In this document: positions 11,796 through 24,186 of the stretch, piece by piece
Numbering within the stretch: the stretch's first letter is position 1
How the letters are laid out: the number at the start of each line of letters is the position of its first letter
Assembly: GCF_033118175.1 (NCBI RefSeq)
Contig: NC_083704.1
Location: 46,464,501-46,528,500 of the forward strand
Source of the DNA: Dama dama
Lineage: Eukaryota; Chordata; Mammalia; Artiodactyla; Cervidae
DNA length: 64,000 nucleotides
Direction of reading: 5' to 3'
Program-made: the position numbers and the translations under genes
Notes under the pieces: generated by a model
What the model saw: the letters and a program-made list of their open reading frames with translations, nothing else
Told to the model about the DNA's origin: nothing
Databases searched by the model: none

Positions 11796-13224
11796 ATGCA
11801 TTGAAAAATAACAATTAAATATAAAAGTAATCCAAAATATGCCCTTTATATAGTTTTCCACTTTAATATGCATACACACATATAACTGAAACATAAGTTT
11901 ACAATATAATCTATGCATGTCTATTCACTTATCTGTCCTGAACCTGTTCTGAACTTCAGGTCTTACACGTTCTGTGCATGCATAACCAGGTGCATCCCAG
12001 GTTATTGTAGAAAAGTTTATTTTCAGAATAATCAACACTCATTTTTCTTCCTAACTCTGCTATTTAGCTGAGCTAGAGATAATCTTCACAGGAAAAAAAT
12101 TTTTCCTTAAGACACAATTCATTATGTTCAAAAATAGCCACAGTCCATTTTAGAACTGAGTTAATGATAGATTTTCCTGATCAGAATTCCCCCTTTAGTA
12201 ATTTAGTAGGAAAATGTTTACTTCTGGAAAATGCCTGTTTCCCAGGGATTATTAATCATACTTTATTGGGAAGTAATCAGTAACATAGTTTGCTTTCCCA
12301 ACCCTTTCAGAAAATTTAAGTGCTGAGACACTCATTTTTCCTATGAAAATCTACCCAGTAATTACCATATTTACTTTTCATTTATGGGGGAATAATCTGT
12401 TTTAATTAAGCCTAACTGAAGAACTTTTATCAGATGTAATTATCCCTTTCGATAAATATGTCTCCACTAATTACATTTAACCATGGGATTTATAGCTCTT
12501 AAGTCATTTAGTAGGAAACATAATAAATCTTTAGTTATACATGCTAAATTACTATAAATTAATTCAGATCATTAACATAATAAACAAATTAGGATAATTT
12601 TGCTTAATTAGCTTGGGTGGTTAACTCAAAATCCCATGTAAGCTTCATGGTAATCTTGATTTTCACCATTATTTCTGGAATGACACATTCTGAAACAAAA
12701 TTTTTGAAATATTTAAATATAAAGCAGATTGTTTCTCTTAAACCTTAATTCTTTTAATAACTGATTATTTTCTAAAGAGGGAAATAAAATTGACTGTCCT
12801 TTACTGTTTGAACTTTGTAAACATTGCATAAAACTTTACAATCTAAATATATGTCAAGTAAAAAACTTCCTATCTCCTCACTAAGGAAGCTAATTTTCAT
12901 TTTTCTGCTTTAATAAATGTATTCCAATTTTTTAAATCTTATATATATATATCATATATGCATACAATACATTTTAGGTGCATCTCTAAGGTGGCTGAGA
13001 CTTAATTTAGGCTAAAGAAGGAAAAGTATGCAGCAACAGGAAGAGAATACTAGCCTAGGAAGCACTTGAAGAAATTTGGAACAAATAAAAAGAAGTGCGT
13101 CTTTCTCCATAAGTGTAAAACTCATGGAAATTTATTATCCCAAGAGGTGGTGCAGACCAAAAATGTAATTACCCCCAAAATAGTCCAGCTACATTCAGAG
13201 ATGCTAGCACTCATAGATGCCAGA
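11796..13224. other. About 1.4 kb AT-rich unique stretch, possible conserved noncoding DNA
   Basis: No repeat recognised. From about 12005 to 12700 the sequence is dense in TAAT and TTAATTA homeodomain-like cores, with no long open frame. A short TA run lies near 12939-12951. A role as an enhancer is inference from composition only. Confidence 0.35.
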
Positions 13225-13400
13225 CTCAGGATGAGATATTGGAGAAGCAATATGCCTTGTTCCATCATAATTCTGCCAAGTACTCCCCCTGTTCCTTTCA
13301 CTTGTTTTCACCCCGGAAACTCCTGGGACACTTCAGGACTCAGCTCAGGGGTCACCTTTTCTAAGCAATATTGGAGAATGCTCTGTTAGGTGTCTTTGAC
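13225..13400 (+). repeat. Probable L2 LINE relic
   Basis: The block CTTCAGGACTCAGCTCAGG followed by GGTCACCTTTTCTAAGCA matches the sense L2 pattern. Flanks are too diverged to set limits. Confidence 0.45.
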
Positions 13401-13696
13401 AACACTCCTCCATTTGTTTCTGATTTTCTCTGACATTGGGTGATGAACTTCAGACACAGATGGCCCTTCCTGACAAGATATTCCATACATCAGGGAAGAC
13501 GAAGTGAACCTTGCCACTGTTCCTGGAAGAACTTGCAGAAACCCAACCTGCCTGCTCTTGGCTCCCTTCCTCCCCAGTGTTTTAGGTGTACAATAAATAT
13601 ATTTGTTTGATTCTTTCATTCAGTTATTCATTTAGGAAACAATCATCAGGCAGTGCTTTTTACCTGTTTCCCATTAAATGACATTATAGATTCTCA

Positions 13697-14010
13697 GCTT
13701 CCCTCATAGCTCAGTTGGTAAAGAAACCACTTGAAATGTAGAAGACCCCAGTTCAATTTCTGGGTTGGGAAGATCTGCTGGAGAAGGGATGGGCTAACCA
13801 CTCCAGTATTTGGCTTCCCTTGTGGCTCAGTTGGTAAAGAATCTGCCTGCAATGTGGGAGACCTGGGTTTGATCCCTGGGTTGGGAAGATCTCTTGGAGA
13901 AGGGAAAGGCTATGCACTCCAGTATTCTGGCCTGGAGAATTCCATGGACTGTATGGTCCATGGGGTCACAAAGAGTTGGATACAACTCAGCAACTTTCAC
14001 TTTCACTTTC
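13697..14010 (+). mobile_element. Dimeric tRNA-headed ruminant SINE
   Basis: Two tRNA-like heads lie in tandem. The first unit (13697-13811) is a head plus a short body; the second (13812-14010) is a full Bov-tA-like unit ending in repeated TTTCACT. The B box of the first unit is degraded (AGTTCAATTTC), the second is better (GGTTTGATCCC). A perfect 11-base duplication ATAGATTCTCA flanks the whole dimer (13686-13696 and 14011-14021), so it inserted as one unit. Confidence 0.93.
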
Positions 14011-14144
14011 ATAGATTCTCAAAGAGCATTTAATCCTCTCTAGAACATCACTCAGCTTGATATTTGGAAGAATAATATGCATATTTAGTTCCTCTTCTTA
14101 ATGAGATTGCTGTTCATTAGACTATTCCATACTCTTCATTTCTG

Positions 14145-14405
14145 GAGTGTTTGAAATTTTACTTCCTCAAAAAGACTTTCTTTGACTCCCCAGAATAGGA
14201 TGGGGCCTTTTCATTTTAGATTGTCCTAACGCTCTATTCACCTCCATTAAAGTACTTTTCATATTTACTTAATGCCTTTCACACTAAACTGAAAGTTTCA
14301 TGAGACCAGGGACCACATCAGTCCTGTTCACTGTGCCATTACTAGTACCTAACACAGATTCTCCCATAGTAAGGACTCAATGATGGCCAGTCTGGAATGA
14401 AAAAG
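14145..14405 (+). repeat. L2 LINE 3' end
   Basis: Sense L2 terminus: GAAAGTTTCATGAGACCAGG, then a CACTGTGCCATTACTAGTACC block, then TAGTAAGGACTCAATGATGG, ending just before the next L1 piece. Confidence 0.75.
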
Positions 14406-14517
14406 ATCAAGGGGGAACTAGAACAATTTGACAATTTGTATGGAAACACAAAAAACCTCAAATAGCCAAAATAATTTTAAGAAGAACAGAGCTGAAGGAA
14501 TCATGGTCCCTGACTTG

Positions 14518-14764
14518 CTGCTGCTGCTGCTAAGTCACTTCAGTCGTGTCTGACTCTGTGCGACCCCATCCCTGGGATTCTTCAGGCAAGAACACTGGAG
14601 TGGGTTACCATTTCCTTCTTCAATGCATAGAAGTGAAAAGTGAAAGTGAAGTCGCTCAGTCATGTCCGACTCTTCGCGACCCCATGGACTGCAGCCTACC
14701 AGGCTCCTCTGTCCATGGGATTTTCCAGGCAAGAGTACTGGAGTGGGGTGCCGTTACCTTCTCC
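14518..14764 (-). mobile_element. BOV-A2 dimeric SINE, antisense
   Basis: Two BovB-derived A monomers without a tRNA head. The family's terminal CAG repeat appears here as CTGCTGCTGCTG at the left edge. A 12-base duplication with one mismatch flanks it (14506-14517 and 14765-14776), and L1 text continues across. Confidence 0.95.
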
Positions 14765-15518
14765 GTTCCTGACTTGAGACTATACTAAAAAGCTACAGAC
14801 ATCAAAACAGTATGGTACTGGTACCAAAACAGACACATGGATCAATGGAATGGGACAGAGAGTCCAGAAATAAAACCACACACTTATGGTCAAGTAATCT
14901 ATGAAAAAGAAGCAAGAATCTACAATGGATAAAAGACAGTTTCTTCAATAAATGGTGCTGGAAAGACTGGACAGCTACATGTAAAAGAATGAAATTCAAA
15001 TATTCTCTAACACCATATGCAAAAACAAACTCAAAATTGATTAAAGACTTCAGTATAAAATTGGATACTATAAAACTCCTAGAGGCAAACACAAGCAGAA
15101 CTCTCTTTGACATAAATGACAACAACATTTTTTGGATCCATCTCCTAAAGTAAAGGAAATAAAAGCAAAAATAAACAACTGGGACCTACTTAAAAGCTTT
15201 ACACAGCAAAAGAAATCATTGACAAAAGGAAAAGAATATCTACTGAATAAGAGAAAATATTTGCAAGTGATAATACTAATAAGGGATTAATAGCCAATGT
15301 ATTTTAAAAGCTCATAAAACTCAACATCAATCTGACTTAAAAATGGACAAAAGAACTGAATAGACATTTTTCCAAATAGGAAATGCATATGGCCAACAAG
15401 CAGATGAAAAGATGATCAACAGTCCTAATTATCAGGGGAAATCAAACCAAAACCACAGTGAGATATCACCTCACACCTGTCACTATGACTATCATCAAAA
15501 GAACACAAATAGCAAAAG

Positions 15519-15939
15519 TTGGTGAGGATGTGGAGAAAAGGGAACCTTTCACACTATTGGTGGGAATGTAAATTGGTGCAGCCACTGTGGAAAACAGCAT
15601 ATAGGTTTCTCAAGAAAGTAACACATGATCCAGAAATTCTAATCCTGGGTATATATCTGAAAAGAACAAAGATACTAGTTCAAAAATTACATGCACCTTA
15701 ATGTTCATAGCAACATTATTTATAAACGCCAAGATATGGAAGCAACCTACATGTTCATCAACAGATGGATGGATAAAGGTAACATGGTAGAGATATTTAA
15801 TGGAATACTACTCAGCCATAAAAGAGGACACAATTTTGCCAAAGCAACATGGATGGATTTGGAGGGCAAGTCAAACAGAGAAAGACAAATACTGTATGAT
15901 ATAACTTATATGTGGAATCTGAAAAATACAATAAACTAG
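15519..15939 (+). pseudogene. L1 ORF2 C-terminal fragment
   Basis: The first frame (15519-15701) reads the conserved L1 C-terminal stretch LVQPLWKTAYRFL just after an HYWWEC motif, in the region of the ORF2 cysteine motif. The reading continues in another frame from 15691 with RWMDKG and, after a change of frame, the text equivalent to the L1 MEYYAAIK motif near 15800. At least one frameshift separates the two. The C-terminal domain assists ORF2 binding to its RNA in intact elements; this is a dead remnant. Confidence 0.85.
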
Positions 15940-16315
15940 CGAATATAAAGAAAATAAGCAGACTTCTAGCTATAGAGAACAAACTAGTGGTTAACAGTGG
16001 GGAGAGGAAAAGGGGGTCAATGTAGGGGCAATGAATTAAGAGGTACAAACTATTAACTATAAAATAAGCTGAAAGGATATACTGTACAACACAGGGAATA
16101 TAGTCAATAGTTCATAACAACTATAAATGTAGTATAACCTTTAACAATTGTGAATAACTATATTGTACACTTGTAACTTATAGAATATTGTACAGCTATA
16201 CTTCAATAAAAAATATTTAACTGCAAAAAAAGTAATTATTAATAGACAAGGGAAAATATCAAGGGGAAAATTGAGTTATTTCATTATACATATATATCAT
16301 TATTACATATTATAA

Positions 16316-16513
16316 AACTGAAAGTGTCAGTCACTCAGTCAGGTCCAATACTCTGCAAGCCCACCAGGCTCCTCTGTCCATGGAATACACCAGGCAAGAA
16401 TACTGGAGTGGGTTGCCATTTCCTTCTCCAGGCTATCTTCCTGACTCAGGGATCTAACCCAGGTCTCCCACATTGTAGGAAGATTCTTTACTGTCTGAGC
16501 CACCAGGGAAGCA
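16316..16513 (-). mobile_element. Bov-tA SINE, antisense
   Basis: Reads as the reverse complement of Bov-tA, from the tail (GAAAGTGTCAGTCACTCAG) at the left to the head (GAGCCACCAGGGAAGC) at 16498-16513. No clear target-site duplication. Confidence 0.92.
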
Positions 16514-16604
16514 CAGAATATCAGAGTGGATTGTCATTATAATACTATGTTATGCATATGCATAATATATCATAGCTAATGTTATAAAATGGCTTGCGTC
16601 AGGT

Positions 16605-16825
16605 TCTCTTTCAAGTACTTTACATGAATTCTCTACATCTTCTTAACCCCATAAAGCAAGTACTACTGTTACTTCGCAGATAGAAAATTTGTGTGAAGCC
16701 TATAACCAGATACTATTGCTATTTTATAGATGAAGAAATCAAAAGAGAGTATTAACTCGCAATCATCACATAGTTAGTAACTGGCAAAACTGATATTCCA
16801 AATCACAACCACTACACTATATACA
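16605..16825 (-). repeat. MIR SINE relic, antisense
   Basis: Antisense MIR: CTTAACCCCATAAAGCAAG, then TATTTTATAGATGAAGAAA, then CACATAGTTAGTAACTGGCA in order. Confidence 0.78.
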
Positions 16826-16899
16826 TTCTCTGTCCCACTAGCCGTGGGACAGTAAACAAGAAACTAACTCTGATTTTGAAAGCTTGCTGGATTTTCCAA

Positions 16900-18435
16900 G
16901 TATTATCATACTGCACATCTGAATAAAAAAGAAAAAAAAAGACAGCTGGACCTCTACCTCACAACATAGAAAGATCAATTCATGTTGGAACAAAACACAG
17001 ACATGAAAGCAAAAACAATAGACCTCACTAGAAGATATAGAAGAATATGTCCTCTTCTTTCTTGGAGAAGAAACAGAAAGCATAAAACATAGAAAAAAAA
17101 AAAAAAAAACAAACCTCAATAACTTGGAATCATTCAAATTAAAAACTTCTGCTTATCAGAAATACTGTAAAGGTAATCAATAGGCAAGCCTGAAACAAAA
17201 TATTAACAAAGCATAAATTTGACAAGGAACTTGTATCTAGAATATATAAAGAACTCCTGCAAGTCAGTAACAAAAAGATAGGGGCATCCCTGGTGGCTCA
17301 GTGGTAAAGAACCCACCTGCAAAGGCAGGGGACATGGATTTGATTCCTGGTCCAGGAGGATCCCACATGCCATGGGTCAGCTGAGCCCATGTGCCACAAC
17401 TAATGAGCCCACATGCTCCAACTACTGAAGTCCATGTGCCTAGAGCCCATCTCCCCCACAACAAGAGAAACCACTGCAATGAGAAGCCTGTACACAACTA
17501 GAGAGTGGCCCCCACTCACCGCAACTAGAGAGAAAGCCCACGTACATCGACAAACATCCAGCACAGCCATAAATAAATAAATGTCTTTAAAATAATAACA
17601 AAAAGGCAACTCAAAAAATTAAGCAAAAATATTGAACAGATGCTTTATAAAAGAAAATATATAAATTGACAATAAGCACATAAAAACATACTAAACAGTA
17701 TTGGTTATCAAGGCGACACAAATTAAAATCATTAAATACTAAAACTCACCCACCATAAATTTAAAAGATTTTTAATATGAAATATTAGAGAGGATATGGA
17801 GCATTCAGAACCCTCACACATCGCTAGTGAGAATGTAAAATGGTACAGCTTTGGAAAACGGTTTAGCAATTTCTTCCAAAGTTAAATATGCAGTATCTTA
17901 TAACACAATTCCATTTCTTGCTTTTTACCCAAGAAATCAAAATACCTGTCTGCAAAAGCCTATACACAAATGTTCATAGCAGCTTTACTCATAGTAGTTC
18001 AAATCTGGACACAAGCCAAATGTCCATCATCAGGATAGTGGGTACATAAATTGTGGTATAATTGTATAATCAGATACTCATAATAAAAAGGAATAATCTA
18101 CAGATCTATGTAACAACATGGATCAACCTCAAAAAATGTGCTGAATGAAAGAAACTAGCAAATTAAATAAAAGGACATTCTATATGACTTCATTTATATG
18201 AAACTGTGAAATAGGCAAGACTAACATTTAGTGATAAAAATAAGATGAGTGCCTCTTCTGGGGAAGAGGAGGAAGAAATGATGGGAAAGGGGCATAAGAG
18301 AACTTTCTGGGGTGGTCAATAAAAGTTCTGTGCCTTGATACACATTCAGTAAAACCTACTGGGTATATACTTAAGATCTGAGGAATTCACTGTATATAAA
18401 TTATATCACATTTTTATAAATGGGGGAAAAACAGC
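16900..18435 (+). repeat. Older L1 (L1M-type) LINE fragment with a CHR SINE insertion
   Basis: Diverged L1 text covers the ORF2 C-terminal region and 3' UTR: a GTGAGAATGTAAAATGGTAC block near 17828, an AAATGTCCATCATCAGGATAG block near 18020, and a TATATGACTTCATTTATATG block near 18181. It is much more decayed than the L1 at 982-5585. It is split by the SINE at 17278-17595. Confidence 0.82.
17278..17595 (+). mobile_element. CHR-type SINE
   Basis: A tRNA-like head (CATCCCTGGTGGCTCAGTGG) is followed by the long CHR body with repeated CAACTA and GCCCA units and an AATAAATAAAT tail. A perfect 10-base duplication TAACAAAAAG flanks it (17268-17277 and 17596-17605). CHR SINEs are found in ruminants, hippos and whales. 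Confidence 0.92.
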
Positions 18436-20689
18436 CACAGAAGATCCATGATGATTTTAATAACCAGATACAGCTTTCACACAGATAATATCAGTTTTAA
18501 AAAATGAGTGTGAGGAAGTGAAAGGACAAGAATAAATAACACTTAGTCTGCGAGGAAAGAATGCCAGTATTGTTCTGAATATAGTGGCAATTTTTATTTT
18601 TATTTTAACCCAGATGATTACATTAATATTCTTTTGACATTTTATGATAAAATAATGTTAATTGCTTGCCTCCAGCTAAGAGCAAATATTATACCCTGTG
18701 TAAGAGAATTACATTTTCCTTTGGAAGAAAGATGGACTCTGGGATCAGATATCTTTCCTGCCTTTTTCAGGGTGATAAATGCTCCCAAAGACCCTAGATA
18801 GGGGCCACTGATTTACTGCCAAAGTTCACAGAAAATGAAGCTCCAATCCTACCCATAGCAGAAGTTTACAAGGTCTGACTTGAAAGGACCCACACCCCTC
18901 ACCAAGTGGCCTTCAAGCCTAGTGTTCCCACCATGACATGCACCTGTGCAGGAAGGTTCACTTGTCATCTGTGTGGTGGAAAGCATCTGTCACCCATGAC
19001 TCATGGTCATCAATACAGTCATCACCAAGCTAAGTGGAAACATCAATCTATCCCCTTCTTTGTTCTAGCATCCAGAACTCAAGTTTTGCTGAACCAAGTC
19101 CTCTTTTCCCAGCTTTCTTTACTGTTTGGAAATTTATGATTCATGGGGAAGCTTTTTCTTTGCTAATGAAAAGGAAACAGATGCTGTTGTTCTACTTTCT
19201 GTTCTGAACGTGGATGGCAAGTTTGGATTTGCAGCAGCTATATGTAGCAGCAACCATGAAGAAACAGCAAATAAGGACGATGCAGTAGAGTTCAGGAGGA
19301 ATCTAGTTTCTTCATAGCATGAGTCAGCCCCTGAACCAATTCTAGACTATGTGCTCTGACAGCCCCTGTTCTGGTGGGTGAAGACACTAGTTGGGGAAGT
19401 TCAAGGACCTAGACATGTAGAAACAATAGCCCTAAAAGCACATAGAAACGAACATAAAAGAAATGGATAGCTCCAAAGATTAACTTTGTTCTGAGCAGGC
19501 CCTACATTTAATATCAGATTTAAAGGATTAGATGAAAACAGAGGAAGCCTAAAATGTCCAGTTTCCTAGAATTTAAGAAAAAAAATTGATTTCTAACTCG
19601 GATAAATGACTATATTTCACCTTTTAGAGCATGTGTATATGTGTGTGTTTAAAGAAAGAGAGAAACACCAAGGTATTTGGTACTCTGTGCTTCATTTCTA
19701 AATTTCTGAGCTTTTATTCTATAATACATTGCATTTTGCTTTATTCTGTCCAAGGGGCATCTATTAATCACTGTCCTGTTCTTGGCAGTGACAGTGTAGA
19801 CAATGCATTATGTCAAAGATGCTCCTGTTAATAATTAATGATAATTTCCATAGTGGAGGGGGTGACACTCTGTATTATACCCACACTCGAGACAACCAGG
19901 CCTGCCCCCCACTCTTGTTAGCCACGAGTGCCTGAAGGGCAGCCTCAGAAAACACAGTGGCCCACATCTATTGCTGCCATTAATCCGCCATGAGGTAAAT
20001 GGTGGTATAAAACGTATTGTGTATGAATTGAGGAGTGACAGGAAGGCCTGCTTACTCCATTCTTCAGCTCTTTTTGTCTGAACCAGCTTTCATGCAGCCC
20101 CAGCTTGCATCAGAATGTGTTGCACCATCAGCTTCTCCACCTTCTCCTGCCCCAGACATTCTAATTTTGAATATCCTAGAGTGGTAGACACTGTTGATTG
20201 CCTAGCCAATGTTAAGCATCCCTTCTGTCTTGCTAAAACAACATTACTTCGTACAGGACACCAATATGTCCAGCTAAATACTCTCTTTTCCAGGTTCCCT
20301 TGCAGCTATGGCTTGCTATTTGACACGGGACTGATCAGTGACAGTAAGTGTAAGTCTCTGATGAGAGTTCCTAAGGAAACTTGCTTTCTTGATTATAAAT
20401 ATGGGTATATACATAAAATCTGGCACCCCTCTTCCCACTTCTTCCTGACTTAAATGTGGGCATGGAAGTGTAGAGCAACAGCCACTATCTTGTAGTCAAA
20501 GGAAATGACCAAAAAGCTAAGAATAGTAAAAGCATAGTAGCAAAGCATGCCCACCTCTGTGCCACACATCTCCATACACGCTTTCATATGAAGAAGATCA
20601 GCCCCTGTTGGTTTAAGACACTTCCGTTTGGTGCTTTTCTTTCCTGAAACCAATATATTTCTAAGTGATACAGGTAGTTATAAGAACCT
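18436..20689. other. About 2.2 kb with no confident feature
   Basis: No gene recognised. Open frames at 18906-19139 and 20115-20453 lack domains and splice context. The part at about 20190-20650 resembles old LTR- or DNA-transposon-derived mammalian repeats, but I cannot name a family. Confidence 0.4.
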
Positions 20690-21890
20690 GCGCTTTAAAA
20701 AACTGCACAAATGATCAGCTGTCTAATAAGCATTTGCAACTTAATATGTCTAAAACAGAATACTTTATTTCTACATGGTATCTTCTTTCCTACTATCTCC
20801 CCTTCATGAGATCTGCTCTTCTTCCAGCTTTCCCCCATAGGAAGAGGCACTATACCACTTATCTAGGTGCTTGAGCCAGAAACCTAAGGATTATTCTTGA
20901 CCTCTCCTACCCAACACCCACTTCATTAGCAAGAGTTATTAACGCTATTTCTAAAGCATACCCCAAACCCACCTACTTCTCTCTCTCTCCCCACTCCAAC
21001 CCACTTCTTGAGTCCGGGCTGTCACCATAGCCTCTTAAGTAGTTCTTCCCCGCCCAGCAACCAATGGTTTTTAATGATACATGTCAGACCATGCCATTCT
21101 CTGATTAAGACCCACTAAGAGCTTCCTATGCCCTTGGACTAAATTCCCACCTCAACAGGGAAGGCTCTACATCACATGCCCTTGAGATCTCTGGGATCTC
21201 AGCTTGTACCACTTACCCCCACACCCACTGGGCTTCAGCCTCTCTGGTCTTCTCTTCCTTCCCTGAACACACCAAGGTCATGTCTACCTCAGATTTTACA
21301 CTGTGTCCCCTCTACCCTGGTGCTCTTCCCGTACAACCTGCACATTTGTATTATTTTAGAGTTTAGCTTAAATACCAGAGGGCTTCCCTGGTGGTTCAGT
21401 GGTAAAGACTCCGCCTGCCCATGCAGGAGATGTGGGTTTGATCCCTGGGTTGGGAAGATCCTCTGAAGAAAGAAATGGCAACCCACTCCAGTATTCTTGC
21501 CTGGAAAATCCCATGGACAGAGGAGCCTGGCAGGTTGCAGTCAATGGGGTTGCAAAGAGTCAGGCATGACTTAGTAACTAAACAACACAACTTAAACACC
21601 ATCTCCTCAGGCTGCTTTCTCTGTCGTCTCTATCTAAAGCAGTCAGTCCTCCACTTACTCTTCCTGTCGTCATTCTCCTTTTTGTTTCATAGCACTCATC
21701 ATAATCTGACCTTTTATATATGTTAATTGATCTATTTTTTGATTCCTGCCATCAGAATTTATGCTCCTTGAATTCAAGGAGTTTATCTGTCTATTCCTTA
21801 GTTAACTTCTAGCACTTAGAATGATGCCTAACATATAATAAGCTCTTTTCTAATACATGAACAAATTTTTTGAATGTATGAATGCATCAT
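20690..21890 (+). repeat. Long L2 LINE relic, interrupted by a SINE
   Basis: Sense L2 text is recognisable over about 1 kb: CAACTTAATATGTCTAAAAC near 20738, AGGATTATTCTTGACCTCTC near 20887, ATGTCAGACCATGCCATTC near 21080, a GAGCTTCCTATGCCCTTGG block near 21119, and an AGCACTTAGAATGATGCC 3' block near 21812. A Bov-tA SINE (21378-21590) splits it. Confidence 0.78.
21378..21590 (+). mobile_element. Bov-tA SINE
   Basis: Intact head GGCTTCCCTGGTGGTTCAG, B box GGTTTGATCCC, full body. An 11-base duplication with one mismatch flanks it (21367-21377 and 21591-21601). Confidence 0.95.
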
Positions 21891-23694
21891 TGTACATCCA
21901 CAAGTTGGAACCACTTAGATAAAATATTCAGATTATTTAGTTACTTTCTGTTTCTATATTGGATGTCCTCATCATAAGAAACACAGTCCTCATTGAGTGA
22001 ATGAGGAATGCAGATTTTAGTCATGACAGACATTTATAATTTCATTGATCTCCAATAATGTGATCCTGACTATTCTGGTAGCTTGTCCAACTCTTTTTAA
22101 GAACAATAAATGACATTTTGCCTTGGATTCTATCGTATTTTGCAAAAAAAATTCTGTTTTCCCCAGTAAATGCACTCTGAATTTACCCTATTTTTACTTA
22201 TTAGGAAAGCATCAAGATCTAGTTATTTTCATATAACATTCAGAGGTCAAAATTCCTGAACTTACAGAATGATAACTTCCCAGGATGCATTTTAAAGTCT
22301 ATCACACCATTTGCCAATAAGTATAAGAATAAAAATCTAACAGAAGGCTTGGGGAGAAGTACAGTCATTTAGTTTGAAAGATAAATTATACCAATAATGT
22401 ATACTATCACACACTGAAGAGTCACCAACCTGCTCTAGTTCAACTTTGTTACCAAATTACTCATCTTAATTAGTGCCTTCTTCTTTTCCTTATCTCATTT
22501 CTCCTAGTCATATTAATGGTTGCATAATAATAGTAGACAATGTTCACTAAGCTTAACTCTAAAAGTAATGGCTGTTTTAAATCAGAGTTAATTAGTATGT
22601 CAAGAAGTTCAGGTGCTTACAGGGCCATGTGATTTTTTTAAGGTGCTGGGGGAAAAAGTCACTTTACCAAATGCTACATTCATGATTCCACAATGTATTT
22701 TTAATATTTTTCTTAATATTGTCACTGAAGGCTGAGTAATGCAGTTCTTCAGTGATCATTTGTCATTGCTAAGTACAGGTGAGTGAGATCTCCCTGATTC
22801 TGCAATCACGGTGGAAAATAAATCTAACATTAATTTATGAATCTCCGTGCCATTTGTCTTCCAGTTTTAATAGTGAATCATGGTTTATACTATTTATAGT
22901 TCATCACATAAAAAGAAGGTTGTCAGGAGCAAAAGATCAGAGTAACATAATTCTCCTCTCCCATACTCTCGTCACTGCTCCTGGGGAACACTTGGTGGTT
23001 TGAAGGGAGTTAGAAGGCACACTGCCCTTGGATGTGTGTGAGAAATGTTCTGGGACTTCAAGGGGAAGAAGCGAGTACAGTGAGGGATGTCTCTGAGAAC
23101 CGCATGCATATGGAATAAGCGTCACAAACAGGATACCTGTTATCCTGGGTATCCTGGCCTATGAACTTGTCCATCTGTGGGTCCCCTGAGAATGCCCATG
23201 ACCTCTCCCCCAATCCTCCACAAAAGAACCAGAATTTCAGGGCAGTTGAGAAGAAAGAGCAAAAATAGTTTACTTTTCTTTCACTGGTTCCTTAAATACA
23301 TTTTCTGCTTGAGAAATAAGGCCTGTCTCTTTAAAATCAATATTAGCAAAGACATAAAAGTGAAAACAGGAAGAACTGGGCAACAAAAATAAAGAGGATC
23401 CCTCAGTTCATGGGTAGATTCTCAAGTCTTAGAATTAATTAAGCTCTGAGCCATTAATTAATCCTTTAGTGGGGCAGCAAAGAGATTGTGGGTAGTCAGC
23501 GCTGGACTCAGCCTAGCAAGGGCAGTGCTGTGAGTGCTGATGACAGAGCGAGGAGATGCCCATCATTCTCAGGATCTGCTGGGAAATCTCCGATGAAGTC
23601 TGACCTCAAGTTGAGAGATACCAACCTATCATATTAATAGTATTGCCTATTTTCAACTATATTGAGCTCCTAATAAGGTAAAATTGTAAACAGT
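21891..23694. other. About 1.8 kb with no recognised feature
   Basis: AT-rich unique-looking sequence with no defensible open frame. Its right part (about 22900-23600) is more mixed in composition. Confidence 0.42.
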
Positions 23695-23946
23695 TTCAAT
23701 CTACTAGTATTTACTGAGTACCTACTCAGTCCAAAGCACTATTTACTGCATAAAGATACCCAGGCTCCTATGATCCCTTTCTGCCCCCTGTAACAATAAG
23801 CCACACTGATCACGGTCTGTCATTTAACTGTCCACCTTCCACGCAGACTGCCACCTTGAGGAATGAGACTTTGTCTATCTTGATCCCACTACCTCTCCAA
23901 TGCTTAGCACATAGTAGGTGCTCAAAATATGTGTCTGAATGAGTGA
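23695..23946 (+). repeat. L2 LINE 3' end with an opposed L2/MIR piece
   Basis: From about 23800 the sense L2 end is clear (GCTTAGCACATAGTAGGTG, then GAATGAGTGAATG). The first 65 bases (TATTTACTGAGTACCTACT) instead read as an antisense L2 or MIR end, so two relics abut here. Confidence 0.7.
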
Positions 23947-24177
23947 ATGGGAAAAGAAATGAAAGAGAAAAGTGTTAGTCACTCAGTCTTGTCCAACTAT
24001 TTGTGACCCCCATGGACAGTAGCCCATCAGGCTCCTCTGTCCATGGGATTCTTCAGGCAAGAATAGTGGAGTGGGTCACCATTCCCTTCTCCAGGGGATC
24101 TTCCCAACCTGGGGATCGAACCTGCATCTCCTGCATTGCAGGCAGATTCTTGCCATCTGAGCCACCAGGGAAGCCTA
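23947..24177 (-). mobile_element. Bov-tA SINE, antisense
   Basis: Antisense body and head, ending with CCACCAGGGAAGCCT. A 9-base duplication AATGAGTGA flanks it (23938-23946 and 24178-24186), copying the L2 terminal repeat. Confidence 0.93.
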
Positions 24178-24186
24178 AATGAGTGA

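Larger units (their letters stand above)
14412..16235 (+). mobile_element. 5'-truncated L1 LINE with a BOV-A2 insertion
   Basis: It starts in the C-terminal half of ORF2 and runs to an artiodactyl-type 3' UTR (a TATACTTCAATAAAAAA end near 16198-16214). A BOV-A2 SINE interrupts it at 14518-14764 and L1 resumes in register. A possible target-site duplication of about 12 bases (near 14406-14417 and 16258-16269) would put the right edge slightly further out. Many stops and frameshifts; not mobile. Confidence 0.9.

Noticed and set aside
17264..17609. Minus-strand frames of about 70-77 codons
   Set aside because: They are antisense readings of the CHR SINE and the L1 around it.
18906..19317. Two short frames that could be small protein genes
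   Set aside because: No domain, no conserved start context and no splice-bounded structure; chance frames in unassigned sequence.
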